A stretch of 64,000 bases of DNA, from assembly GCA_001766655.1 (NCBI GenBank), contig MJCC01000017.1:1-64000 (forward strand), in the 5' to 3' direction. Positions 9,507 through 20,204 of this stretch are shown one piece after another. This DNA is from Phytomonas francai. Taxonomy: Eukaryota; Euglenozoa; Kinetoplastea; Trypanosomatida; Trypanosomatidae. A program made the translations under genes and the position numbers. Position 1 is the stretch's first letter. Each line of letters starts with the position of its first letter. The notes beneath the pieces are model-generated. The model was not told the origin of the DNA. It ran no database searches and was given only the letters and a program-made list of their open reading frames with translations.

Positions 9507-10172
9507 ATGTCTAATTCCACAGAGTCGTTTGTTGTTCTTCCTCATTTAACATCAGAAGAACTCTTTATCTACCTTCCCAATTTTGTCGCCGAATGCGACC
9601 CACAAGTAGGCGAGTGGGTGTTGGTTACACCTGTTCGACGAACTACTCTGCTCGATCCTCTTATTCAATTGTGGGAAGGCAAGGAGCCAAGTACGAAATC
9701 TTCATGCCACCTTTCAGGAGTCCCCCTCAAACCTAAACGCTATTCCCTAAGTACTTTTCTGGGTGATGTGGGCGGAATAGAACTGGCCTCTCTGTCAGTA
9801 GCAATGGCGCTCCTTTGCAAAGTAAAATATGCACACCCAGTTGATAGTTTTGAATCAGACCACGCACCCTTGTACTTGCATGTACGTTTAGGATTGCTCA
9901 CAACCTCAACGCCGTCCGTTTTTGGCGGGGAAGATCATATCAAGGCGATTATCACTCGGACAGACTGTCCGAGGCCTCAAGAGGAAAGACTTTATGTTCC
10001 ACCGGTGCGTACTTTTACGAGAGGTGAGGTGGGTTTTGCAGGGGTGAAGATGCAAAAGAGGGAGAGTACAGCTGTTGCGGCGTCTATATCTCCGTCGTCT
10101 GCCACCTGGAGAGAATCTATCGAGGCGAATGCACACCTAGAATGGGTCGAATGGCAGAGACGCCATTGGTGA
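9507..10172 (+). CDS. hypothetical protein (221 residues)
   Basis: A 221-residue open frame with an ATG at 9507 and clearly protein-like composition compared with its AT-rich flanks. No signal peptide or membrane helix is evident. Features: an N-terminal region with two Leu/Phe-rich short segments (residues 8-30), a middle hydrophobic segment GGIELASLSVAMALLCKVKYA around 88-108, and a C-terminal part rich in Arg, Ser and Trp ending WVEWQRRHW. It looks like a small alpha/beta protein. I do not recognise it. It sits between a small membrane protein and a DEDDh exonuclease, which gives no functional hint in a polycistronic genome. Confidence 0.7.
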   Translation: MSNSTESFVVLPHLTSEELFIYLPNFVAECDPQVGEWVLVTPVRRTTLLDPLIQLWEGKEPSTKSSCHLSGVPLKPKRYSLSTFLGDVGGIELASLSVAMALLCKVKYAHPVDSFESDHAPLYLHVRLGLLTTSTPSVFGGEDHIKAIITRTDCPRPQEERLYVPPVRTFTRGEVGFAGVKMQKRESTAVAASISPSSATWRESIEANAHLEWVEWQRRHW

Positions 10173-11835
10173 AGTCAAGCCATTCTGGACAGTGCAAATG
10201 GTGTGCAATGACAGTTTGTAGTTTTAGAGTATTATTAATTGCGATTTAATAAAGAAAGATCTGTTGAGGTTAAGTTTGCCTATACACTTCTTTAAAATTC
10301 ACCAAACGATGAAATAAAAACGCATTTTATAGAGTATGTGAAGTGGAAAATGTACACATTTTTACTTGAAGTTTTCATAATAGCTTCTGAAGTTCCGATT
10401 GTTATCATGCTGAAAGCTTATAAAGGTCGTTCGAGCGCATCGCATTCACTTGCATTGCTTGTGGTATTTTCTATTGCTTTGTTTAGTCCTTGGAGACCAG
10501 ATGGTTTGATTAGCCTTTTATTTTTAAAATCCTCAAAGGTCACAAAATTACAGATTTCATCAAATGTTTATTTCCAAACCTTTCGGTTACTTATTTTTTT
10601 ACTTCGATAAATTGTCTCTCTTTGAGTTCTAAAATAAATCAATAAGTCACTGACACCGAGTAAAATTCGAATCCTTGTACTATTTTATCTTTAAAATGTA
10701 TAACTATGTGCGGAAATATCAAAGGCATTATTGTTTTTATATATTTCATCAATATTAGACCACTAATAGGTGTTTAATTTTCTAAACACAAATATCTTTA
10801 ATGCGTTGTCACCTTTATTGTTTAATACTAAGCAACACGCCTCATTCTGTATTCTATTTTTGTTCCGTTTTTCATGAAGGTTTTTCCAACATTTATCGAT
10901 ACTCTTGTGCAGTCTACCGCTCACAATCCCATGTGCAGAGCTGTGGGGAGCACTTTACGTCTCTTTGCACGTCTTCGTCTCGAAATTTGTTGCATAAAAC
11001 ATAGTTGCTCTTAGGGAACTGCCTTTTAGGCATTTTTGTCTATTTGGTCAATAGCATTATTCCTAGTTCTTGGTATATATGGGTTGGTTCTTATTGCATA
11101 TATATGATGCACACTTTATTGAGGTGTTTTGGTAAATTAAGCGTCTTTTTTTTGTCAATTTGGATGCTGTTGAACAAAGTGTTTATGTTTGTTTTACATG
11201 AATTTTTTCCTTTCTCTTTCCAATCAAATTTCGATTCAAAATGGGATCAAATGGACTGAAGTCTACAAAGGGGAAAACGGAAAAAACAAGGAAACAATAG
11301 ACAATATTAGGCCTTAATGACGCAAGCAATTCGAGTTAAATGATCATATATGCGATGACCATGCGAATTATAACTAGAAATTGCAATATAAGATGCTGTT
11401 TTCATTTTTTTTCCAGATTTCTTACTAAATATATTTATTGAATTTTGGTATTCAATATATACACATCAGTTATTATACTCGTCACTTAATTCTATAGCTG
11501 GCAGAATTCAGTTCAATACGTTGTCCAATTTACTTAATAACGAATCACACTCTAGGTGAGAAAATTAAATCACTTCAAGACCTGTTGCTACAACTCATAT
11601 AACCACGCAGAATAAATCAATAAATTAATATATTCATGCATATTTATCTCATAATAGTTCTTTCACCTTACATGTACTCGTATCTCTTCTTGTTTGAATT
11701 TCAGTTCTAGTACTTAGCTACTTTACCTTCAGAGTGAACACTACACGTAGCTATATGCAACAAGCTTGCTTACTATTTTACTCATTATTTTGTTCATACC
11801 GATTCAGAACTTGCGAGGATAAAGGACAATAGGCT
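10173..11835. other. 1.66 kb AT-rich spacer
   Basis: The longest spacer here. Several open frames of 67-90 codons (10338-10610, 10801-11004, 11005-11259) are hydrophobic, Phe/Leu/Ser/Tyr-rich, and look like translated T-rich sequence. A somewhat more complex patch lies at about 10880-10990. An AG follows a pyrimidine tract at 11681-11704. I see no supported gene. Confidence 0.6.
11681..11704 (+). promoter_or_regulatory. predicted trans-splice acceptor for the DEDDh exonuclease
   Basis: A TCTCTTCTTGTTTGAATTTC tract ends in AG at 11703-11704, about 130 bases before the ATG at 11836. Pattern-based prediction. Confidence 0.4.
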
Positions 11836-13194
11836 ATGCACCGATCAATTTTCACTAAAGTCGCTGCAAATTTAGTTACAAAGAGCAACATGCTTCCCCT
11901 GGAAGTATTAACCAAGATACAATTAGGCATTATCCCGTCTCTCAGTATCCAGCGCGGTTTTCTACTAGAACACTGTAGTGCACAGCTGCAGCAGAGGGGC
12001 ATCACAGAAGCAAAGTTGCTTGCGATGGATGGCCGTCTATGCACCCAGCTTCTCAAGCAGTTAGTCTATGAACGGTATCTATCCATACCGTTCAGAGTGT
12101 TCACTTTTGATATGGAATTTACAGGGCTGCCGGTATTTACGCCGACAGGACCAGCGGAAGATATTACAGAGTTGGGACTGTACTCTCCTTCACACGATAA
12201 AATATTTTCTTGTCTGGTGCAACCCATCTGTGGCCGCAAGCAAAGACCTGAAGTTGCTGAACTAACACAAATCACGGATAAAATGCTAGAGGAGAAGGGG
12301 CTTCCTTTCACCGAAGCTTGGTTACGGTTTTTAGACTTTGTCAACATGCCGGAACCGGATGAAAAGGCTGGGTCAGAAGAGCGCATCTTGCTGCTGTCGC
12401 ATGGTGGGAAGCTCGCCGACATTTCGCTTATTAAGTGGACATTGGAAAAGTTCAAACTTGAGCTTCCATCGAGTTTTGTGTTTGGCGACACTATTCACCT
12501 TATCCGTGATGCTCATAGGTGCCGTCCTGTCACGGCGGACAAACACCCGCCTTCGTGGAAGCTAGGTGATTTGGTGCAGTGGTTAAAGATCCCACCTACC
12601 TTACCGGTCCACCGTGCTGGGAATGATGCCAAGATGACTTGGGATGTACTATATCATACTCTTCTTAGATATGGCAATGAAGATCTAAGTCCTCGGGAAC
12701 AGCTGGTTTCGCACTTTTTTGATGAAAAGGCTAAACAGCGAATGAAATATATGACGAGTGGCGATATATCAGTTGGTGAAGAGGATGAATGCTTTTCCGA
12801 GACGGATATATCATCCATGAACCAGAAGCATACCCACGAAGGAATGCATTCCCGTAGCGGTGCTCTAGAATTAAACTTCGATGACATCTTTACGGACTCC
12901 GATGCGTTGAGGTGTGGTCCTCCTATCCCAGAGTTTATTCTAGAAAATAGCTTAGAAGAGGATGTACATTCGATCGCAGTAGCCTCAGAATCTCATTTAC
13001 TGCAGCGTAGGCAAACATCACCACACCTTGCCAACAAGTTAGAAAAGTTTGAATCTTCCTTGCCCGATACGGAAAGCATCAATTCTAAAGCCACTGTTAA
13101 GGTATCCCAAAATTCCTCACGCACACTAAAACAAAATCGGACAGTAGCTGCTTCAGAACCGGATATGCATCATGAAGAATCTATTTTAGTCTAA
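11836..13194 (+). CDS. DEDDh-family 3'-5' exonuclease with long acidic tail
   Basis: 452 residues. The exonuclease fold runs from about 85 to 285. Motif ExoI is FTFDMEFTG (D92, E94). ExoII is LLSHGGKLADISLIKW (D195). ExoIII is VHRAGNDAKMTW (H259, D264), so all five DEDDh metal and base residues are present. This predicts a two-metal exonuclease on RNA or DNA, as in DnaQ/oligoribonuclease-type proteins. The N-terminal 40 residues are basic and lack acids apart from E23, compatible with a mitochondrial presequence. Residues 290-452 are Ser/Glu/Asp-rich and probably disordered. The substrate is unknown: oligoribonuclease-like, RNA 3'-end trimming or DNA proofreading are all possible. Confidence 0.9.
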   Translation: MHRSIFTKVAANLVTKSNMLPLEVLTKIQLGIIPSLSIQRGFLLEHCSAQLQQRGITEAKLLAMDGRLCTQLLKQLVYERYLSIPFRVFTFDMEFTGLPVFTPTGPAEDITELGLYSPSHDKIFSCLVQPICGRKQRPEVAELTQITDKMLEEKGLPFTEAWLRFLDFVNMPEPDEKAGSEERILLLSHGGKLADISLIKWTLEKFKLELPSSFVFGDTIHLIRDAHRCRPVTADKHPPSWKLGDLVQWLKIPPTLPVHRAGNDAKMTWDVLYHTLLRYGNEDLSPREQLVSHFFDEKAKQRMKYMTSGDISVGEEDECFSETDISSMNQKHTHEGMHSRSGALELNFDDIFTDSDALRCGPPIPEFILENSLEEDVHSIAVASESHLLQRRQTSPHLANKLEKFESSLPDTESINSKATVKVSQNSSRTLKQNRTVAASEPDMHHEESILV

Positions 13195-14308
13195 GTGAGT
13201 TCTGAAGATATATTGCTGTTTACGGTTTCATTTTTTTTATTTCTTTACAGGGAGTCTTGCACCACTTTCAGCTGTCTTGGTCGCATTGAAAGTTTTATTT
13301 TCATTTAACGAGAAGCGAAAATATCTCTACAAACCTACGGACAAAAAATAATTAGCACCTCTGTGCAAGGCTTGCATTTTTTAGACCATCACTGAATATT
13401 TTTAAGTCAATTTTATTGATCCGAGATTGATTTTTCTCTCATCACTTGCTTTATCCATTTTTTCGAGATCCAGAAAGCATGAGAACTTAAAACACAAGGG
13501 GAATACAAATATTCATGCACACCCTGCATGGTTTCCTTCCTATACTCGAAGAACGCAATGAAACAACTTTTGTAAGGCCAATATAACAAGATTTTATAAT
13601 CTCAAGATCATAGCCGTGCCCATCAGTGGTGGTGGTGGACGCGATACTGGAGGCCCGAGGTGAACTGTCTAATGGCAACCTCACGTTTACTTGAGTTCTG
13701 TGCGTTATTCATGTCTCACAGGCCCAGTAATTTGTTACATTAAGGCGCATCGGTGCAATAAATCCCAACTCTTTTCTTCACCAAATAATAATAATAAACA
13801 ACAACAACAAGGAGCCTATGCGCCGAGTTTTAACTTGTTGTATATGCCTCGGTTGTGGCTCTTGCCCACGCAGACTAAGTTTTTGCCCTACGTGAAAAAA
13901 TTCGTCTATGTATCCACTTGTGATCCTGGAAAGTGTGTGAATCTTGTGAACAGCAAGACTGAAAAATTGATATTTCAAGTTTCCTAATATCCGCGGCTAT
14001 ATGGTTTCATTACTTTAGATGTTTTCTTAGTTATTATTATTATTAAAATATTCAATTCCTATATACATATGTATCGATATTTGTATTCTTTGTTTTCATA
14101 ATGTTTTCCTTCTTTTTTAAAAATTTACTATTCAATACATTAGAACGCACACATATTGTTCCTTTCTAACATACAAAAAGAAAAGCTACATCACAGTGCT
14201 ATAACTAAGGGAATCCATATTTTCATTTCTACAGTTTAGAGGAAAGGTATACATAAACATTTATATTTGTTTATGTAAATACGCAGAATTTTCAAAAAAT
14301 AAATTCAA
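13195..14308. other. 1.1 kb spacer with short microsatellites
   Basis: AT-rich apart from about 13490-13930, which is more complex and includes a GGTGGTGGTGG stretch near 13630 and (ATA/ACA)n repeats at 13784-13810. A 98-codon frame at 13691-13987 starts with TTG and encodes a run of N and Q from that repeat; I do not accept it as a gene. Confidence 0.55.
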
Positions 14309-15787
14309 ATGTCCTACCGTGAGTTGCGCATGTTTACCGAAACAATGCGACTGCTGGGATACTACAACCTTATCAGTATGGAATCGTTCAGAATTCCTAA
14401 CGTCGAGTTGGTAGCAGATTGCCTTTATTGGCTCCTAAAACGTTATGAGCCTTCTACAGAGGTAGTGTATTCGATCGAACGGGAGTACGATCGCGTACAG
14501 TTTTTTAAGCAGGTATGCGAGGCGGTACTGGCAAGAGCTCGTATAAAACTTAACATCAAGAAGTTGTATCAGGCGGATGGCCACGCGGTTCAGGAGATGC
14601 TCAAACTAACGCAGATTTTGAAGGAGGCGATGCGCTCCACCGAGGACGAGGAGCCTGACTTTGCTGCAATCCACCAGATGGCAGCACAGAAAAGCGTGCA
14701 CGAATTGAAAACAATTCAAGGGGTCTGCAGTGGTATCACTACCGATGCCGGCAGCTTGTTCGATTTCATCGTTACAGAGATGAAGGCGCGCGGTGAGCGG
14801 CAGCGCGTGCTGTCGCGTGCGACCGAAGTTGATGAGTTTGAGCGGCGCTTGAAGGAGTTGCTCCATAGCGTAGCTAAACAAGTCGAGGAGTTGCAGCAGT
14901 CCATAGCGAACCTCAACGCGGACGAGAACAACCTAGAACAAAAGATCGAAAGCAAGAAAACTCAGCTGGAGAGGACCCAGAAGCGGTACAGGTCCCTCAT
15001 GACGGTTCGACCTGCATTTATCGAGGAGTACGATAGATATGAAAGTGAACTTCAAGGGCAGTTTGTGAAGTATCTAGAACAGTATCGCAATTTAGAATAT
15101 CTTGAATACCAGCTCGCCAAGTTTAACGAGAAGGAAGATTCATTACTGAAGGAGCAGAAGACTGTTTTAAGTGTAATGCAAGAGCGACTGCGCAGAGAAG
15201 AGATTCAAGCGCTGCATGGTGACAAGCGAGGGAAGGGTTTTATCCCTCATATGAATGATAGAGGTAATTTCATCAATGAGGATTTTGATTCAGATTTGAA
15301 CGGAAGAATCCGCACGCGGGATGCCGTGGAGGAAGGTAGCAGCATTAGTGATACTGAAGAGGATGACTTAACAGATACGAAGGAAAGCAGTGGTGGTGCG
15401 GCCGGTGGTCAGTTTCGAATGCAGAATGGAATGGGGATAAATCAGCCCTCGCAATCTACCGAGCTTGCGAAGCGACGACGACAAACTAGTTTTATTGAAA
15501 GCGCGAGCGATACGGATGATATGAATGACGTAGCCACCACTTCCGGCGTGAACCCTATGCATCGTGAACATCTATCCGGTGGACGGCCTCCCGCGGCGCG
15601 TACGGAACACATTCTGAGGAAGCGGCTTGGGGGGGAGGAGGAAGAGGAAGATGATAATAGCTCGACAGTTAGCCTAGAAGAGGACTCAGATGATATGTCT
15701 ACCACAACCATGAGCGATAGCGATGACGATAGCGATGACGACGATAATGGGGACGAGAATTCATCAGCAGAAGAAAGCGATATCTAA
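14309..15787 (+). CDS. IFT38: IFT-B protein IFT38/CLUAP1
   Basis: 492 residues. The first 115 residues match the conserved CLUAP1/qilin/DYF-3 start: MSYRELRMFTETMRLLGY, then LISMESFRIPN, LYWLLKRYEPSTE and KLNIKKLYQADGHAVQEML. This is the calponin-homology-like NN-CH domain. A coiled coil fills about 175-310. The C-terminal 150 residues are low complexity and end in a strongly acidic Asp/Glu/Ser tail. IFT38 is a peripheral IFT-B (IFT-B2) subunit needed for flagellum assembly, acting between the basal body and the axoneme. The human protein has about 413 residues, so the excess lies in the acidic tail. Very confident identification. Confidence 0.97.
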   Translation: MSYRELRMFTETMRLLGYYNLISMESFRIPNVELVADCLYWLLKRYEPSTEVVYSIEREYDRVQFFKQVCEAVLARARIKLNIKKLYQADGHAVQEMLKLTQILKEAMRSTEDEEPDFAAIHQMAAQKSVHELKTIQGVCSGITTDAGSLFDFIVTEMKARGERQRVLSRATEVDEFERRLKELLHSVAKQVEELQQSIANLNADENNLEQKIESKKTQLERTQKRYRSLMTVRPAFIEEYDRYESELQGQFVKYLEQYRNLEYLEYQLAKFNEKEDSLLKEQKTVLSVMQERLRREEIQALHGDKRGKGFIPHMNDRGNFINEDFDSDLNGRIRTRDAVEEGSSISDTEEDDLTDTKESSGGAAGGQFRMQNGMGINQPSQSTELAKRRRQTSFIESASDTDDMNDVATTSGVNPMHREHLSGGRPPAARTEHILRKRLGGEEEEEDDNSSTVSLEEDSDDMSTTTMSDSDDDSDDDDNGDENSSAEESDI

Positions 15788-16667
15788 GGGATCTATAGGA
15801 ATGAAATGACATGTATCTAGATGCGGCATATTCTTTTTCTTAAATTCTTTCCAATAATGAATTCAATAATTTTGTTGTTTATCAAAAAATGATTTCAAAG
15901 AGAAGATATAGTCTATCGATAAGTATACGTATGTATATTTATTCTGCTCTTACCATGCTGTTGAGTAAATTCGTTGAGATTAGAAAGAGGTAGCACAATG
16001 TGGTATTTTTTTATTCGATGTTTTTTTTCCATTTTTCTCCTGGTCTGTGCTCGGGTTTGATAAAATTCACAAAATGTGTCGGAGGCCGTTCTTAGACTTC
16101 CCTCTCCACGCTATGGGGAAGGTCTGCATGAGTACGGGCGCTCCTCTAGGGTAGGGAACAAACTACAGGGTCCCTTCCTCTTTCTGCAAAACGGAGTAAA
16201 CTATTCTGTAGAAAAACGTGCGTAGATGGTTACCCCCAAATTTCAGAGAGATATGGTGTTTCACTATCTATATTTCTGATTATTGTTGTTGTTATTATTG
16301 TTGTTGTTCTGATTGTTGTTGTTATTGTTATTGGTAATTTTTTTCCTTTTTCTTCTGTATGTGATAAATGTCAGATAGCAGTTTTCTTGTGAACATTTTT
16401 ATAGTCTTATACTACGCATACTTTCCTTTTTTGTTGGATTGGATTGCCTAATGGTAAGATATCTAGGTGCATCTTCTCATTGCACAAATATGACTATTTA
16501 CTCAAATTTCTATTTTCCACCCTACGATGATTCACTTCTAGATTTTATATTTCATTAGAAAGTATTATCATTGCAGTTGCTCAGACCTAGACTATAAGAG
16601 CAGCATCAGACTATACTTTTGCACTTAAACCTAATTATAAAACATACAACCTTGTATTTCTGTGAGA
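15788..16667. other. 880-base spacer with a possible structured RNA and TTG repeats
   Basis: AT-rich except for a GC-richer island at about 16075-16200 with short self-complementary arms (described under findings). Next comes an imperfect (TTG/TTA)n tract at about 16275-16335. No open frame of note. Confidence 0.55.
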
Positions 16668-17330
16668 ATGCAGCAGCAGCAGCAGCAACCTCATTCCGAT
16701 TGCGTGGCCGTCTTCAAGCTTATTATCGTCGGCGATGGTGGGACGGGAAAGACGACGTTTGTAAAGCGTCACCTCACTGGAGAGTTTGAGAAGCGCTACG
16801 TGGCGACTGTCGGCGTCGACGTCCATCCCCTCACTTTCCACACCAACCGCGGGAAGATCTGCTTCAACTGTTGGGACACGGCTGGGCAGGAGAAGTTCGG
16901 GGGTCTCCGCGACGGTTACTACATCGAGGGACAGTGCGCGATTATCATGTTTGATGTTACCAGTCGAAACACCTATAAGAACGTTCCGAACTGGTACCGC
17001 GATATCACTCGTGTGTGTGACAACATTCCCATCGTGTTGGTAGGAAATAAAGTAGACTGCGCGGACCGTCAGGTGAAGGCTAAAATGATTACATTTCATC
17101 GGAAGAAGGGCTTGCAATATTACGATATCTCCGCAAAGTCTAACTACAACTATGAGAAGCCGTTCGTGTGGCTTGCGAAGAAGCTGGCAAATGATCCCAA
17201 TCTGCAGCTGGTGGAGCTCCCACCTCTGGATGTGAGTGCTGTGGCTATGTCCCCCGAGCAGATAGCTGAGGTACAGAGACAGCAGTTCGAATTGGAGAAT
17301 GCTCCATTGCCGATGGGTGATGATGAATAA
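16668..17330 (+). CDS. RAN: Ran GTPase
   Basis: 220 residues from the ATG at 16668; a GTG six bases upstream is in frame but not needed. Nearly all of the Ran fold is present: P-loop GDGGTGKT at 22-29, switch I region TVGVDVHPL, switch [18 protein letters not shown] from 70 with catalytic Gln 74, NKVD at 127-130 and SAKS at 155-158. The C-terminus ends GDDE, a short form of Ran's acidic DEDDDL tail. It drives nucleocytoplasmic transport and spindle functions by switching between cytosolic GDP and nuclear GTP forms. Odd: the protein starts with six Gln encoded by a CAG run. Known in trypanosomes as rtb2. Confidence 0.98.
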   Translation: MQQQQQQPHSDCVAVFKLIIVGDGGTGKTTFVKRHLTGEFEKRYVATVGVDVHPLTFHTNRGKICFNCWDTAGQEKFGGLRDGYYIEGQCAIIMFDVTSRNTYKNVPNWYRDITRVCDNIPIVLVGNKVDCADRQVKAKMITFHRKKGLQYYDISAKSNYNYEKPFVWLAKKLANDPNLQLVELPPLDVSAVAMSPEQIAEVQRQQFELENAPLPMGDDE

Positions 17331-17881
17331 GCAGAAATATAAGAACTTCATTATTCTGTATATCTTTTTTGAAAAAAATAGGACCGATGAATCTTATTTC
17401 ACTAAGGAATGAACAGGGTGTAGTACTTGCATAGACAGTTCTTATTAGCTTTGTATTATGCCTTCCGAAGATGGACCCTATAAACAATATTTAAGAGCCT
17501 TTACGATTTGAATATTTTTAATAAGGTAAAGTTAAGTAGAGAAAAGAGTCGATTGTTTCAGCATAATAACAAAAAAACTGACTCGCTGGCAGAGAAAGTG
17601 AATGCCAAGAGGTGTCTGATTCTTCCCCTTCCCCCTTAAGCCTCTTCTTGCGGCAATATTAAATAATTTAACAATTTAAATTCCTTTTTGTCCAGGCACT
17701 TTCCCTTTCCCCCTCTCCCCACTCCCCTAGCTGTACGGTACAAATAACCCCACTCACCACACAGGATAAAGGGAAAAGTAGGTCGAGTCTCTATCCAAGG
17801 TAAAAAAGAAAAACAGTTTAGAAGCACTCAATGAGAGGAAAAGCAAGATCATAGGAGAACTACATTGGATAATTATAGGAT
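17331..17881. other. spacer with two strong pyrimidine tracts
   Basis: Two C/T-rich tracts end in AG at 17639-17640 and 17729-17730; the second is the likelier acceptor for the POLD2 mRNA. No gene seen. Confidence 0.6.
17699..17730 (+). promoter_or_regulatory. predicted trans-splice acceptor for POLD2
   Basis: A 28-base uninterrupted C/T tract broken only by one A ends in AG at 17729-17730, giving a 151-base 5' UTR. Pattern-based. Confidence 0.45.
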
Positions 17882-19654
17882 ATGATTTCCGAAGATAGAA
17901 AGCAGGGGCTATCAAAGCAGAAGCGCTGCGGATGTCCAATTTCTCGCGGACACAAACGTTTTCTTTTAAAAACGTTGTGTTTTACGCAGCAGTTCGCGTC
18001 TATGTATCGCTGCCGCATGGAGGTGCAGTATGGCGCGGCTATTACTGCCATTTATGAAGCCATAAAGGGTGACCCGGATCTCCATTTCACAAATGGCCTG
18101 CAGGATACTTTAGAGGCACCCAAACGGGTTCTTGAACTCGCCGTCGGCGTTCCATCGCTCTGCGGAGGGGTGATCTACAAGCAGATGAAGCAGTTGCCAC
18201 GCTTCTTAGATAAGTATCAACAGGAGCTCGTTCGCATTGATGCGGGGGATGACGATAACGACGCAGAGGTTGAGGGGGTGACTGAGCTACTTGATGTGAT
18301 GGATGTGGAAGTTAACAATGACAGTCCTGATGCTGGTCAAATACAGACGGCGTTAGGGGAGGATTCCAATTTATGCAGCTCAACAGATGAGCTTACCTTA
18401 GAGGATAGCAGCGGCCGTGTTGTTTTAAAAGGGCTCCCCCCTGCATATTTTTGCACTGGAATTGTATTAGGCATCTATGGGACGTTGCAGCTGAACGGTA
18501 CGTTGCAGGTACACAAATACGCCTTTGCATCCGCGCGAAAGCTTTACGTGCCGCGTACACCGATTCCGGCTGTTAGGCTTCCTCCTTGCTATATTGCGTT
18601 TGTATGTTATCTAAACGTCGATATGGCATCTTTCCAAGGAAAGGATAATGAGAATGCTGAAGAGGAGGCCATCCTTCATAAATCCATGCTGCTCGACTTG
18701 TTAGTCGACTTCATTGAGGGAAATATGAGCGATCCGGATGCGCTAGATAAGTCGCGCTACATTTCTCGCCTAGTAATTGGTGGGAATAGCATCGCCCCAA
18801 CAGAGGAATTGCGGCTAAGGTCGAAGATTATGCTGGATCCTTCTGACCAGAAGCGACTTAATGATAAGACGAATACGGGATTGAAGACATCAGCCATGTT
18901 GATGGAGAAACTTGATGGTATTTTAGCTCAACTTGCGGGTAGTGTTGAGGTGGAGTTAATGCCAGGTGATAACGACCCTTCCGACACCTTTCAGCCACAG
19001 CAACCTATTCACCCATTGCTTTTGCCAAACGCCTCCCGTTACTCATCCTTGCGCTTAGTGAGCAACCCCTTCGAGTTTTCTGTACTTACTTCGAAGCAAA
19101 TTCCATTTACTGAGCAGAACAATGAGCATCTTGATACCAAAACACAGGATAGTATACAGGGTAGGGATACCTTAGTATTTGTAACTTCTGGGCAGAACGT
19201 AAACGATGCCGCTTGCCAGACAAGGTTCAATTCTCGTTTAGAGGTGATGTCGTTAATGTTAGCCTCTGGTTGTGCCTGCCCTACCGCCCCGAATACCCTC
19301 TTCAGCTATCCTTTTAAGGATGAGGATCCTTTTTTGTTTCGACAAATTCCCCACTGTTTTGTGGCCTGCGATCAGCCCCGCTTTGAAACACGGTACCTGA
19401 GCGTGACGGAGCTGGAGCGTGAGAGTACTTCCTATGGTTGCTCTTCTGAATCTACCGTGAGACCATTTTTAGCCAAAGATAGCATTGCAAGAGGGGATGC
19501 GAGAAAATTGTTGGCAAACAATGAAGAGGAGGAAGATAAAGACGGTGTGCGCCTTATTTGCGTGCCATCTTTCAGCCAAACGGGGACGCTGGTTTTAGTG
19601 GACGTGAATTCACCTGAACTGGATGCTATCAAAATGGAGTTCTCAGTTGGGTGA
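17882..19654 (+). CDS. POLD2: DNA polymerase delta small subunit (POLD2/p50)
   Basis: 590 residues. The OB-fold part includes GIVLGIYGTLQLNGTLQVHKY at about 193-212. The inactive calcineurin-like phosphoesterase part runs from about 235 to 560 and contains SRLVIGGNSI (295-304), the MEKLDGILAQLAGSVEVELMPGDNDP segment (341-366) and QPQQPIHPLLLP (371-382), which correspond closely to the p50 family (VMPGxxDP and LPQQPLHPCMFP in animals). Near the C-terminus HCFVACDQPRFETR is also typical. POLD2 bridges the catalytic subunit to the other small subunits at the replication fork. The first 40 residues are unusually basic and Cys-rich; a later ATG (residue 41) could be the real start. Confidence 0.95.
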   Translation: MISEDRKQGLSKQKRCGCPISRGHKRFLLKTLCFTQQFASMYRCRMEVQYGAAITAIYEAIKGDPDLHFTNGLQDTLEAPKRVLELAVGVPSLCGGVIYKQMKQLPRFLDKYQQELVRIDAGDDDNDAEVEGVTELLDVMDVEVNNDSPDAGQIQTALGEDSNLCSSTDELTLEDSSGRVVLKGLPPAYFCTGIVLGIYGTLQLNGTLQVHKYAFASARKLYVPRTPIPAVRLPPCYIAFVCYLNVDMASFQGKDNENAEEEAILHKSMLLDLLVDFIEGNMSDPDALDKSRYISRLVIGGNSIAPTEELRLRSKIMLDPSDQKRLNDKTNTGLKTSAMLMEKLDGILAQLAGSVEVELMPGDNDPSDTFQPQQPIHPLLLPNASRYSSLRLVSNPFEFSVLTSKQIPFTEQNNEHLDTKTQDSIQGRDTLVFVTSGQNVNDAACQTRFNSRLEVMSLMLASGCACPTAPNTLFSYPFKDEDPFLFRQIPHCFVACDQPRFETRYLSVTELERESTSYGCSSESTVRPFLAKDSIARGDARKLLANNEEEEDKDGVRLICVPSFSQTGTLVLVDVNSPELDAIKMEFSVG

Positions 19655-19718
19655 GAGGAGGATGCCACGCCATTCGACATACCTTTTTTCTTTTATACAT
19701 CATTTGGTGGAACCAGAC

Positions 19719-19742
19719 ATATATATATATATATATATATAT
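19719..19742. repeat. (TA)12 microsatellite
   Basis: A pure TA dinucleotide run about 65 bases after the POLD2 stop codon. Confidence 0.9.
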
Positions 19743-19969
19743 TCCATTATGATATACATATATACATATGTATATATGCGTAAAAAAATGATACTAATAT
19801 TTGTGACGTATTTCCCATGCATTTTTTTTTGAAGATAATTCCTTCTGGTCTCTAAGTTTAGACCGAAGAAACCGTATTAGAAAGTTCTTTTTGTGTTGGT
19901 GCTAATACAATTTATCCCTAAATAAATAGATAAAAGGGATCTCAACATGAACTGCACATTATGCAGAAT

Positions 19970-20003
19970 ACTACTACTACTACTACTATATATATATATA
20001 TAT
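19970..20003. repeat. compound (ACT)n(TA)n microsatellite
   Basis: About six ACT units pass directly into about eight TA units, in the spacer before SF3A1. Confidence 0.85.
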
Positions 20004-20204
20004 TTGTTTGGTTTGCCTTTTCCCACTTGAAGTGTGAGTACTCAAGCTGTTTTCCTAGCGGGGTTGGGTTTGTTGTTAAATAGTTCACATTAAAGGGACA
20101 AAAGAAAGCGCTCTCAACGTTAAAACATCATTTTTTTAAAATTTAAATAGAATCACGATCCCCTGTTCAGGGAAAGAAAATAGGTTTGCTTGATTTTATA
20201 AGCA

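Larger units (their letters stand above)
19655..20204. other. spacer with TA and ACT microsatellites
   Basis: Holds (TA)n at 19719-19742, ACT repeats at about 19970-19987 running straight into a second (TA)n at 19986-20003, and T-rich tracts. No gene. Confidence 0.65.

Noticed and set aside
10338..11259. three hydrophobic open frames of 67-90 codons
   Set aside because: T-rich spacer translation, two of three starting at non-ATG codons or directly abutting, no recognisable features.
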